Notes under the pieces: generated by a model
Seen by the model: the letters and a program-made list of their open reading frames with translations, nothing else
Told to the model about the DNA's origin: nothing
Database searches by the model: none
Made by a program: the position numbers and the translations under genes
In this document: positions 38,391 to 47,067 of the stretch, piece by piece
How the letters are laid out: each line of letters begins with the position of its first letter
Position numbering within the stretch: position 1 is the stretch's first letter
Source of the DNA: Bacteroidota bacterium
GTDB taxonomy: Bacteria; Bacteroidota; Bacteroidia; Bacteroidales; JAAUTT01
Assembly: GCA_023429135.1 (NCBI GenBank)
Contig: JAEYWD010000080.1
Location: 1 to 64,000, forward strand
DNA length: 64,000 nt
Reading direction: 5' to 3'

Positions 38391-41099
38391 ATGACAGCAA
38401 ATTTTTTTAGAAAATATAATAAAACTGGCATTTCAGCAATACTGCTGTTTAGTTTGGTTATCGTTTTTATGGTTTCCTGCTCCAGGCAGGCGCTAATTAG
38501 CGATAAGCAACGAATAGACGATATCAACCGGATGCTGGATGTTCAGAAAGAGCTTACCAAAAACAGCAAAACGGATATCTGGGGAGTATTCAACGGAAAC
38601 CTTACCGCCGACGAAAATCAGGCCATGCAGTTTTTGTATGCCTACATGCCGCTGAGCGACCTGGCCGATTATTCTTCATCGTTCTTCCTGGCTAATGTTC
38701 AGAAGAGTCTTGAAGCGAAAAAAGATGCAACATGGGGCGCTTCCATTCCCGAAGAAGTTTTTCTTCATTTTGTGTTGCCACTGCGGGTGAATAACGAAAA
38801 CCTCGATTCCTTCCGATTGGCAATGTATTCGGAAATTATGAACCGGGTAAAAGGAATGAGCATGCAGCAGGCAGCGCTCGAAATTAACCACTGGTGCCAC
38901 GAAAAGGTAAACTACCGCGGAACCGACGGTCGTACCAGCGCTCCCCTGAGTACCATCAAAAAAACTTTTGGCCGCTGTGGCGAAGAGTCAACTTTTACAG
39001 TTTCGGCTATGCGTGCTGCCGGTATACCTGCCCGGCAAGTCTACACGCCACGCTGGGCCCATTCGGACGACAATCATGCCTGGGTGGAAGTGTGGATCGA
39101 TGGCAAATGGTATTATCTGGGTGCCTGCGAACCGGAACCCGTTTTGAACAAAGGCTGGTTCGACGAACCTTCGCGCCGCACCATGCTGGTACATACCCGT
39201 GCGTACGGACGATATTTCGGGCCGGAAGATGTGGTGATTGCCAATGATCGTTTTTCGGAGCTCAACCTCACTTCGAACTATGCTACCGTTAAAGATATTT
39301 TTGTAAAGGTTACAAACCCCGATGGCTCCATTGCCGACAGCGCCAAAGTAGAATTCAAACTCTACAATTATGCCGAGTATTACCCCATTGCCACAGGTTA
39401 TACAAGCAAAGAAGGTTTTGCCCGACTAAAAACCGGAATGGGCGATCTGTTGATCTGGGCCTCGAAAGATGGCAGGTATGCCTACCAGAAATATTCAGTT
39501 CCTGAAGCGGATACTGTGAAACTTGTTTTGCAAACAAGTCAGAAAACCGGGTATACTGAAGAACTCGATATGGTTCCGCCACATGCCGTTAAGGTCGAAA
39601 ATAAGGTAAGTAAAGAAGAAACGGCTAAAAACGAACGCCGTCTCGCTACTGAAGATTCCATCAGGAACAGTTATATGGGAACATTCAAGGATAGTGCCTG
39701 GGCCGTTAACTTTGCAACAAAGCTTGCTTTATCGGCAGATACAGTTCGTCCAATGATTCACAAGAGCTACGGAAACTGGGATGAGATAACAGAATTCCTT
39801 GAAAGCAATGCACCCCAATATCGCCGTTATATTTTACCCTTCCTCGGCCAAATCTCCGATAAGGATTTCAGCGACACAAAAGCATCCATTCTGGCCGATC
39901 ATCTTGCGGTTGCGATGGCAGAAGCACGGCAGGCCGGTATTCCCGAAGATATTTATGTAAAATATGTACTTGGCCCCCGCATGAGTATCGAATTCCTGAC
40001 TCCCTGGAGAAGCTTTTTAAAGAAATCGCTGGGAGAACAACTCGCTGCTGATGCACGCAAGGATATTTCAGCCCTGACAAACTGGATCCGCACCAATGTG
40101 CGCATCGATAACAATGCAAACCTGCACTCCCGTGCTCCGTTGTCACCAGCCGGGGTTTATAATCTGGGCGTTGCCAACAGTGGATCGCGCGATATTTTCT
40201 TCGTCGCTGCCTGCCGTACTTTTGGCATTCCGGCCAGGTTAAATCCTGAAACACAGGTCCCCGAATACTGGAAAAATGGAAAATGGTTATTGGCAGGTTT
40301 CGATGCTGTTCCTCCGGTTCAGCCTCTAAAAGGTGCTCTTCAGCTTACACAGAAAGCTAATCCTGTGGAGCCCCAGTATTATTATCATTTTACAATTGCA
40401 CGAATTAAAGATGGGGTTTCCACAACCCTGGAATTTGAAGAAGGTATGAAACTGAGCGATTTTCCGGCTTCGGTCCAGCTTGATACCGGACGTTATGTCC
40501 TGGTTACCGGAAACCGCATGGAAGATGGTTCAGTACTCAATTCAATGACTTTTTTCCGTATCGATGCCGGTAAACCTGCCCAAGTAGAGGTGAGTTTGCG
40601 GAAGCTGCCAGGTGATTTAAAACCTACGGGTAAGCTTGATCTTAGTACTCTCGAACTCCTTACGGGCAATACACCGCAACAATATACCTCATTAACAGGA
40701 GGTAAAGATGCCGTTATAATTCTGCTCGATCCGGATAAAGAGCCTTCCAAACATATCCTAAATGATCTGGGTCCGTATGTGGATCATTTCAATAAGTGGA
40801 ACGGCGTGTTTGTTGTGGCAATTCCAAAGGAAAAAAGTCAGCAGGCTGGCGTACTCAAGACTTATTCATTGCCGAAAAATCTGGTATCGGGAGTGGATAA
40901 TAACGACGGACTTTTTGCTGCCGTAAGCAAAATTTATGGCGATGGTTTAAAGGAAAAACTTCCATTGGTGATGGTATGCGATGGTGCTGGAAGTATATAT
41001 CTATTCTCGGCAGGATATAAAATTGGCATGGGTGAACAGATATTGAAAGTTACGCCTGCCCTGGCGGCTATAAAGGCGAGTTGTTCAAAGCCGGAGTAA
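38391..41099 (+). CDS. Transglutaminase-superfamily lipoprotein, possible peptide:N-glycanase-like amidase
   Basis: This 902-residue lipoprotein (C30 in VFMVSC) begins three bases after the GH29 stop. Residues about 120-250 form a transglutaminase-type core: GRCGEES (C196), AGIPARQVY, DDNHAWVEVW (H229) and WYYLGACEPEP. The order GRCGE - ARxV - HxWxEV - W - CE parallels eukaryotic Png1. The usual Asp after the W is replaced by G, so E247 or E249 may take its place. A beta-sandwich (about 295-380) follows. Residues about 519-637 repeat the core without Cys and His (SRDIFFVAACRTFGIPARL). The C-terminal 130 residues look thioredoxin-like. Family membership is firm; the reaction is an inference. 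A peptidase role is the main alternative. Confidence 0.7.
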   Translation: MTANFFRKYNKTGISAILLFSLVIVFMVSCSRQALISDKQRIDDINRMLDVQKELTKNSKTDIWGVFNGNLTADENQAMQFLYAYMPLSDLADYSSSFFLANVQKSLEAKKDATWGASIPEEVFLHFVLPLRVNNENLDSFRLAMYSEIMNRVKGMSMQQAALEINHWCHEKVNYRGTDGRTSAPLSTIKKTFGRCGEESTFTVSAMRAAGIPARQVYTPRWAHSDDNHAWVEVWIDGKWYYLGACEPEPVLNKGWFDEPSRRTMLVHTRAYGRYFGPEDVVIANDRFSELNLTSNYATVKDIFVKVTNPDGSIADSAKVEFKLYNYAEYYPIATGYTSKEGFARLKTGMGDLLIWASKDGRYAYQKYSVPEADTVKLVLQTSQKTGYTEELDMVPPHAVKVENKVSKEETAKNERRLATEDSIRNSYMGTFKDSAWAVNFATKLALSADTVRPMIHKSYGNWDEITEFLESNAPQYRRYILPFLGQISDKDFSDTKASILADHLAVAMAEARQAGIPEDIYVKYVLGPRMSIEFLTPWRSFLKKSLGEQLAADARKDISALTNWIRTNVRIDNNANLHSRAPLSPAGVYNLGVANSGSRDIFFVAACRTFGIPARLNPETQVPEYWKNGKWLLAGFDAVPPVQPLKGALQLTQKANPVEPQYYYHFTIARIKDGVSTTLEFEEGMKLSDFPASVQLDTGRYVLVTGNRMEDGSVLNSMTFFRIDAGKPAQVEVSLRKLPGDLKPTGKLDLSTLELLTGNTPQQYTSLTGGKDAVIILLDPDKEPSKHILNDLGPYVDHFNKWNGVFVVAIPKEKSQQAGVLKTYSLPKNLVSGVDNNDGLFAAVSKIYGDGLKEKLPLVMVCDGAGSIYLFSAGYKIGMGEQILKVTPALAAIKASCSKPE

Positions 41100-41123
41100 A
41101 TTGGTTGTAAGAGATTTTATTAT

Positions 41124-41152
41124 GGGTAAGGTTTTCCCTGGAGGCCTTACCC
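41124..41152. terminator. Bidirectional hairpin between convergent genes
   Basis: GGGTAAGG (41124-41131) and CCTTACCC (41145-41152) form a perfect 8-bp stem with a 13-base loop. It lies 25 bases after the transglutaminase-like gene and covers the stop codon of the opposing LytTR gene. T-tracts are weak on both sides. Confidence 0.55.
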
Positions 41153-41896
41153 CTCTCCCATCATTTCGAGCAAATTATTCCGTTTGCGAAATGACACAGG
41201 AACCTGGGTATTATCAGTCATTACGGCATATCCGCCGTCTTTCTTCACAAATTCTTTCATATAAGCGAAGTTGATCAGGTGTGAATGATGAACCCGAATA
41301 AAGGAATATTCTTCCAGGAGAGTCTCGTATTCTTTCAGGTTTTTGGTAGTCACAATCTGCTCTTTGTTCATCAGGTAAAAAATTGTGTAACTTCCCTCCG
41401 ATTCGCAGCGCACAATATCGCTGATATTTACCATGTGGACTTTCTCGGCACTGTTAAGGGCAATTCTTTTGTTATGAGGTTTAACTTCTTTCAAATTTTC
41501 AAGCAGGAGCTTTATACTGTCCTGGTTTTCTTCCTTCTTAACTTTTTGCTCAAGCTTGGCCACTGCTTTCACAAGCTCATCAGGATCGACAGGTTTCAGG
41601 AGATAATCGAGAGCACTGAACTTAATAGCTTTGATACCATACGAATCCAATCCAGTTGTAAAAATAACCTGAAAATCGACGTTTTCTATAACTTCAAGAA
41701 TATCGAAACCTAAACCATCGCCAAGTTCTATATCGAGGAAGACAACGTCGGGCTTTTTTGTAAGAATAGCAGCTATACCGGTTTTAACACTGTTTGCTTC
41801 GCCGATGATTTCGATCTGCGGGCAATGCCTGCGCAAATCGTCAGCCAGTGTGAGGCGTGCATTTTCAATATCGTCGATGATAAGGGCTTTGTACAT
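41147..41896 (-). CDS. LytTR-family response regulator
   Basis: This 249-residue regulator has a receiver domain (about 3-120) with IDD at residues 7-9 and phospho-acceptor D55 in VVFLDIELGD. A linker rich in lysine/glutamate (about 125-145) leads to a LytTR DNA-binding domain at about 150-245 (RIALNSAEKVHMVNISDIVRCESEGSYTIFY ... FIRVHHSHLINFAYMKEF). It should be phosphorylated by the large LytS-type propeller kinase encoded at 42677 on the same strand. Unusually, two genes of a HEPN/MNT pair lie between them. Its target promoter cannot be read with confidence. Confidence 0.92.
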   Translation of the reverse strand: MYKALIIDDIENARLTLADDLRRHCPQIEIIGEANSVKTGIAAILTKKPDVVFLDIELGDGLGFDILEVIENVDFQVIFTTGLDSYGIKAIKFSALDYLLKPVDPDELVKAVAKLEQKVKKEENQDSIKLLLENLKEVKPHNKRIALNSAEKVHMVNISDIVRCESEGSYTIFYLMNKEQIVTTKNLKEYETLLEEYSFIRVHHSHLINFAYMKEFVKKDGGYAVMTDNTQVPVSFRKRNNLLEMMGEG

Positions 41897-41908
41897 GGAA
41901 AGGGTGGA

Positions 41909-42304
41909 TTAACTTTTTTTCAATATCGCTTCTGCTTGTGCGATTAACCTGTTAGCTGGCTCCATCAAATCTATAACGTCTTCCTTACTGTATTCTATGA
42001 AATCATCGTAATCACCTGTTTGCCTCATATCATATATATCGGTAAAGAACTTACCAATATTGTTATCAATTACACCTGTTTTAACGAAATGCAAACCAAA
42101 CATCTGCCTTACTCCGGAATGTGTATGCGGTTTGAAGTCTTTATTTATTAGTAGAGCTATTACAGCATAATAACATGCATAGTATAATCTGTTAACTGCA
42201 GTGTTCCAAAGTTTATTGTCAATATGTAACTGAACCTCGTTGAAGGTTTCCCGAGCTTTTCGTATTCGATAGTTTACTATTTCGTCTTTCTCCAAGGAGT
42301 TCAT
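41909..42304 (-). CDS. HEPN-domain protein of a HEPN/MNT pair
   Basis: This 131-residue all-helical protein has the HEPN pattern NRLYYACYYAVIALLINK, followed by HTHSGVRQMFGLHFVKTG. That second segment includes an R66-x5-H72 arrangement that could be the RNase motif. Its start overlaps the stop of the nucleotidyltransferase gene by four bases. In characterised HEPN/MNT modules the HEPN partner is an RNase toxin that the MNT enzyme inactivates by adenylylation. The same fold also occurs in pairs without proven toxicity. It lies 12 bases before the LytTR gene in transcription order. Confidence 0.8.
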   Translation of the reverse strand: MNSLEKDEIVNYRIRKARETFNEVQLHIDNKLWNTAVNRLYYACYYAVIALLINKDFKPHTHSGVRQMFGLHFVKTGVIDNNIGKFFTDIYDMRQTGDYDDFIEYSKEDVIDLMEPANRLIAQAEAILKKS

Positions 42305-42618
42305 AAAACTTTGCCTTCTCTGGTTACATTTTCATAAAAAGGTGTGATCCTGTGCTTGGTTTCCCATTCATACTTGGAAAAAACCAAAGGACTAATTATA
42401 ATACCGGTTTCAAATTCAATATCGTACAAGGGATATTTTATACGCTTTTCATCCTCACGCGTAACATTGATTTTATTGAGAAGCACAAGTATGTCCAGAT
42501 CAGATCCTTCTTTATAATCACCGCGGGCATAAGAACCATAAACTATAAGGGTAGCATCCGGCTCGTTGCTGTTAACAGAGCTTTTAATCAATTGCAGTAT
42601 ATAGTTCTTATCTTTCAT
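42301..42618 (-). CDS. Minimal nucleotidyltransferase (MNT) of a HEPN/MNT pair
   Basis: This 105-residue protein has the DNA-polymerase-beta-type nucleotidyltransferase motif: VYGSYARGDYKEGSDLDILVLL (GS...SDLD). A third acidic position is likely in YDIEFETG. MNT antitoxins transfer AMP to a tyrosine of the HEPN partner and so block its RNase. The gene is 58 bases after the propeller-kinase gene and overlaps the HEPN gene by four bases, so translation is probably coupled. Confidence 0.82.
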   Translation of the reverse strand: MKDKNYILQLIKSSVNSNEPDATLIVYGSYARGDYKEGSDLDILVLLNKINVTREDEKRIKYPLYDIEFETGIIISPLVFSKYEWETKHRITPFYENVTREGKVL

Positions 42619-42676
42619 ACACCAAATTTACAATTTCTTTAAACCCCTGACAAATTTCCGTAAGTTTATCAATTCT

Positions 42677-45600
42677 TCAACATTCCACAGGAATGGAAAT
42701 CACCACCTTTGTCCCCAGTACATTTCCAATTTCATCCTTCAGGTCCGAGATCTGAAAACCTGCATGTGCTCCTGATGCAATCTGAAGCTGTTCCAGCCTT
42801 TTCTGAGTTACATGAATAGCAGTCGATTTATGATTTACATTGTACTTCGCTTTGATCTCGGCAGCCTTTTGCCTTCCGATCCCGTCGTCAGTAACTTCGC
42901 AGACCAGGGTTGAGTTCTTCAGCCGGAAGCTGATTTCGACATTCCCCTGTCCCTCTTTGTGTTTAATGCCATGCAGAATTGCATTTTCCACAAATGGCTG
43001 GATCATCATCGGGGGAATTTCAAGGTTATCAGCATCAATTTCCGGATCGGTGGTGATCCGGTATTCAAACTTATTGTTTTTGCATAACCGTTCGAATTCA
43101 AGATAATTGTCGAGCATTTCAATTTCATTCTGCAACGGAATGTATTTTTCGCGGGCATTTTCCAGAATTAACCGCATGAGCCTGCTAAACTTTGTCAGGT
43201 ACTTTTTTGCCTGAACGGCATCATTGGTAGAAATAAATCCCTGGATAGAATTGAGCGCGTTGAAAATAAAATGCGGGTTCATTTGCAGCCTCGACGCTTC
43301 CTGCTCCAGCTCAATCAGGTTTTTCTCCATTTCAATCTTTTCCTTTTCGATGCGGCTTTTTTCAAGTCGCGATTGAAAATAGTACCAAATAGCGCCAATT
43401 ACCAGCAAGGCAACAATAGTTACAAACCACCACCGTTTCCAAATGGGCGAAAGTATAACAAACTCGAAGGTAGCTGCTTCTTTGCTCCACACGTTGTACT
43501 CGTTGCAGGCCATTACCTCAAAGGTATAGCGCCCCGATGGCAGATTTGAATACGTAACCTCATGCTGCCTAAGTACAGGTGACCACTCGTTGCTCAAACC
43601 TTTGAGATTCCATTTATAGCGCACCGCTTCGGGATTCCGCTGGTAAATACCGGCAAAGCTGAAGGTGAGGCTGTTTTGATTATAGGGAAGAACCAATGAC
43701 TGTGGAATTGGATACCAGGCATTAACTCTGTCCACATATTTTGTTTTCTCAATATTGTCGTAAAAAAGTTTGATCCCGGTGAGGTGTGTTACCGGAGGTT
43801 CTTTATGTGGGTGGTCCTCCGAAGGATCGTAAACCGTTGCACCATTAACAGTTCCGAACCAAACTTTGCCTTCCTTGTCCTTATAACATGAATTTCGAAA
43901 GACTTCCAGTCCGGTAAAACCATCAGTTTTGCCAAAATGCCTGCTTTCGGCAACCTTCAATTTATCGTCGAAAGTAATACAATCAACACCCTGTTCGGTT
44001 CCAGCCCATAATCGCTTTCGATTATCAAAAACCAATGCATAAATGTTGTCGGATGTCAGGCCGGATTTTTTTTCTATGTTTATGAAATGAGCATCCTTCA
44101 ATACAAAAATTCCGCCACCGGCAGTACCAACGTATATCTTCCCTGTTTCATCTTCAGCCAGACAGCGGGCCACTGTATTGGTAAGTCCGTTTTTAACACC
44201 AAAAGATGATAACTCCACCAGAGCAGAATCAGGGTCGTATATCGAGATGCGGTTCAGCCCTTTATCACTTCCAACCCATACATTACCATGTTTATCGCCT
44301 AATAAGGCATATATATTATTGCTTGTCAAACCATGCTCCGCCCCAAAACTCTTTGCCGTCCCTTTTCGGGTAATTACACAAATTCCGCTGTCGGGACTGC
44401 CAAACCACATATTTCCGGCAGTATCCATGGCAAAACTGTTGATGCTTTTCCCAATAAGGCTGTCAACCAAATGAATTCGCTGAAAACCTTCATCGTTAAA
44501 TCTGTAAGTACCGTCAGCCAAGGTTCCTATCCACAAATTTCCATAACGGTCATTATATAGAGACTTTACCCGTGAAGAAGTAAAATCATCCGTTCCCTTC
44601 AACAAGGAATAGTTACTTCCGTCGAAAAGTGTCAAACCTCCGGCAGAGGTGGCAAACAGCATCTTTCCGTTAGAAGCCTGAACCAAGGAAAAAACCTGTC
44701 GCCCCATTTTTTCGTTTTCGGTAAAATGCACAAAACGGGCGTTATCTAGTCGACTTACGCCACCCCCGGAGGTGCCCACCCAGATATCGGAGGTTGCATC
44801 CTCAGTAATGCAAAGAATAACACTGCTTCCCAAACCATTGGTTTCCGAAAAGTTGCGAAAAGAGCGGCCATCCCATTTACTTAAACCATTGGCAGTACCA
44901 ATCCACACGTTTCCCTTTTTATCGGCATACAATGTAAACACCCGATTACCAGCCAAACCTGAGCTCTCAGTAAAACTGGTAAAGGAACCTCCTGCAAATC
45001 TGCTTACACCCGAAGTTTGTGATCCAAACCAAAGATTACCTCTCTTATCCTGGGTAATGCTGCGAATGTTTCCCGATACAAGGCCATCCGCTTCATTAAA
45101 ATTTTCGAACCGACGGTTTTTGTAGCGACTTACTCCTTTGTTGGTACCAATCCACAATTCCCCTTCTTCCGACAGAAATAAGCAATTAATAGTATTGTCG
45201 GGCAATCCGCTGCTAGTTGAGAATTTCTCGAAGCGGTTGTTCCTGAATTTATATAAACCGGCACTCTCGGTACCTATCCAGATGTTTTGGTCCCGATCTT
45301 CAACTATCGTTTTTATCACCCGTTTACCCGGTCCCGAAGGCTGATCCATAAAGGTAAATTTGCGGCCATTGTAAAAGCAGATACCTTTTTCGGTGCCGAT
45401 CCACAGGTTTCCTTTGCGATCCTCGGCAATGGTTCTCACAAAATCGTTAACAAGTCCGTCTTCCTGGCGGAAACTCACAAAATTGTACCCATCGAACCGG
45501 ATGATTCCCCCGCCTGCCGTTCCAAACCAAAGGCAACCACGACGGTCTTCGCAGATAGCATAAATCTCCGATTGGGAAAGTCCTTCGTTTACAGAAAAGT

Positions 45601-45682
45601 TTTTGAAATTATATTTCTGGGCACTGCAAAATGTGCCCGAGAACAAAGCAAAACAAAACAGAAGGTATCGTAAAAGAGGCAT
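42677..45682 (-). CDS. Propeller-domain LytS-type sensor histidine kinase
   Basis: This 1001-residue sensor starts with signal MPLLRYLLFCFALFSGTFCSAQ. It has about fourteen two-component-propeller repeats (LWFGTAGGGIIRFDG, LWIGTEKGICFYNG and so on), which give two seven-bladed propellers to about residue 650. A Y_Y_Y-type Ig domain (about 660-745) and one membrane helix (WWFVTIVALLVIGAIWYYF) follow. The His_kinase domain has H804 in NPHFIFNALNSIQ and an HATPase domain (AILHGIKH, DDGIGRQ). It differs from hybrid HTCS sensors because no receiver or AraC domain is attached. The LytTR regulator at 41147 is the likely partner. The sensed ligand is unknown but is periplasmic. Confidence 0.93.
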   Translation of the reverse strand: MPLLRYLLFCFALFSGTFCSAQKYNFKNFSVNEGLSQSEIYAICEDRRGCLWFGTAGGGIIRFDGYNFVSFRQEDGLVNDFVRTIAEDRKGNLWIGTEKGICFYNGRKFTFMDQPSGPGKRVIKTIVEDRDQNIWIGTESAGLYKFRNNRFEKFSTSSGLPDNTINCLFLSEEGELWIGTNKGVSRYKNRRFENFNEADGLVSGNIRSITQDKRGNLWFGSQTSGVSRFAGGSFTSFTESSGLAGNRVFTLYADKKGNVWIGTANGLSKWDGRSFRNFSETNGLGSSVILCITEDATSDIWVGTSGGGVSRLDNARFVHFTENEKMGRQVFSLVQASNGKMLFATSAGGLTLFDGSNYSLLKGTDDFTSSRVKSLYNDRYGNLWIGTLADGTYRFNDEGFQRIHLVDSLIGKSINSFAMDTAGNMWFGSPDSGICVITRKGTAKSFGAEHGLTSNNIYALLGDKHGNVWVGSDKGLNRISIYDPDSALVELSSFGVKNGLTNTVARCLAEDETGKIYVGTAGGGIFVLKDAHFINIEKKSGLTSDNIYALVFDNRKRLWAGTEQGVDCITFDDKLKVAESRHFGKTDGFTGLEVFRNSCYKDKEGKVWFGTVNGATVYDPSEDHPHKEPPVTHLTGIKLFYDNIEKTKYVDRVNAWYPIPQSLVLPYNQNSLTFSFAGIYQRNPEAVRYKWNLKGLSNEWSPVLRQHEVTYSNLPSGRYTFEVMACNEYNVWSKEAATFEFVILSPIWKRWWFVTIVALLVIGAIWYYFQSRLEKSRIEKEKIEMEKNLIELEQEASRLQMNPHFIFNALNSIQGFISTNDAVQAKKYLTKFSRLMRLILENAREKYIPLQNEIEMLDNYLEFERLCKNNKFEYRITTDPEIDADNLEIPPMMIQPFVENAILHGIKHKEGQGNVEISFRLKNSTLVCEVTDDGIGRQKAAEIKAKYNVNHKSTAIHVTQKRLEQLQIASGAHAGFQISDLKDEIGNVLGTKVVISIPVEC

Positions 45683-45732
45683 AGCGTTGATTAAAGCAGA
45701 TCTAAAAGTACAAAATATCCGGTTCGCTGATC

Positions 45733-47067
45733 TTAAGAAAGTAATATTTCGAAAACCGTTTCTCCTGGCGTTGAATTCACATTAATTTCCCCCTGATGAA
45801 GCTGCACAATTTGACGGCAGATGCTTAGACCGACTCCCATCCCGTTTTCCTTGGTTGTGTAGGATGGAACAAAAATATTTTCAACATCTTCGTCTGAAAT
45901 GCCAGGGCCATTGTCGGTAACCTGTATACAAATCTTTTGATCTTTAATGAAAGCTTTTAAGGTAATTTCGCCATGCCTGCCAATTGCTTCCACCGAATTC
46001 TTCACAAGATTGATGATTACCTGTTCTATCAAATGTTCATCAGCATCCATCTGAAGTCCGTCTTCGCAGGCATACCAAAATGCGATATCTTTTTCGTTCA
46101 AATCATTCTGAAATAACACCCGAACTTTACCGAACATTTCCGAAACGTAAAATCTCTTGTACACTGGCCTGGGCAAATCCGTAATATTCCTGAATTTATC
46201 CACAAAGCTGATCAAACCTTTGCTGCGTTCTTCAATAACTTCTGCACTTGTAAGGGCATCATGGATATTGGAGGAATCAATTTCATTCAGCGACTTTAGC
46301 TGTCCGTTACGGGTAAAGCTGCGCTTTATGGCAACAGTAAGCGTTGTGATAGGCGTAATAGAGTTCATAATCTCGTGCCGCAGAACACGGATAAGTTTCT
46401 TCCACGAATCGAGTTCGCGCGTTTCCAACTCGTTTCTGATGTTCTGAAAACTATATATCCTCAGGTCTTCACCTTCGATGCGGATATGTTTTGCTTTTAC
46501 AGCAAGTTCAGAAATTTTGCCAGCGGCGTTAATTTTAATTACACCTTCGGTAAATTCCTCAGCAAAAACTCTCTCAAGCTCTGGATAAACGGCCGTCAGA
46601 CTTTGAGCGCTGTTTATGTTTCTGATCCCAAATATTTCAGAAACGGCCTGATTTGCCATTTCAATCTTCCGATCGGCATTCAGGGAAAGGACACCGACTT
46701 CCAGATGCTCAATCACAGCTTTGAGGTACTGATGCTTTGCCTCGCGCGAAATCCGCTCAGCCTGTATCCGTTTATTAATATCATTCAGCCCGGACATCAC
46801 ATTCCTGAAATTTTTTTCCACCCGATTTCGCGAAAACAAAAGTGATGTGTCGTTCTCCTGAAGGTAGATAAGAAAATTAGCGAGATCGCGGTTTACGCGA
46901 TTGAGGTACCTGATGAGACTGATTGTCTGAATAAATAACAAAATGAAAAATAACAATGTAGTTGCCGGGCGATGTGTCTCTGTGAAAAACCAGATAAGCA
47001 CAAAGCTGTTCAGGGTAATCAGGATTACCCGGATAACAATAACGATATAGAACCGGTTAACTTTCAT
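45733..47067 (-). CDS. NtrY-like sensor histidine kinase
   Basis: This 444-residue membrane kinase is counted from ATG at 47067. That start overlaps the regulator gene by 11 bases, and the longer frame upstream has no family character. Two adjacent membrane helices (IVIVIRVILITLNSFVLIWF and TTLLFFILLFIQTISLI) leave almost no periplasmic loop, so the signal is probably sensed in the membrane or cytoplasm. A PAS-like region (about 125-220) and the HisKA box with H231 in VLRHEIMNSITPI follow. The HATPase domain has NLVKNSVEAIG and DNGPGISDEDVENIF. It should phosphorylate the NtrC-type regulator encoded just upstream. Confidence 0.9.
   Translation of the reverse strand: MKVNRFYIVIVIRVILITLNSFVLIWFFTETHRPATTLLFFILLFIQTISLIRYLNRVNRDLANFLIYLQENDTSLLFSRNRVEKNFRNVMSGLNDINKRIQAERISREAKHQYLKAVIEHLEVGVLSLNADRKIEMANQAVSEIFGIRNINSAQSLTAVYPELERVFAEEFTEGVIKINAAGKISELAVKAKHIRIEGEDLRIYSFQNIRNELETRELDSWKKLIRVLRHEIMNSITPITTLTVAIKRSFTRNGQLKSLNEIDSSNIHDALTSAEVIEERSKGLISFVDKFRNITDLPRPVYKRFYVSEMFGKVRVLFQNDLNEKDIAFWYACEDGLQMDADEHLIEQVIINLVKNSVEAIGRHGEITLKAFIKDQKICIQVTDNGPGISDEDVENIFVPSYTTKENGMGVGLSICRQIVQLHQGEINVNSTPGETVFEILLS

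Noticed and set aside
42677..45682. Hybrid two-component system (HTCS) regulator of the glycan locus
   Set aside because: The propeller kinase ends after its HATPase domain and has no receiver or AraC-type domain, so it is a classical LytS-type kinase with a separate LytTR regulator.
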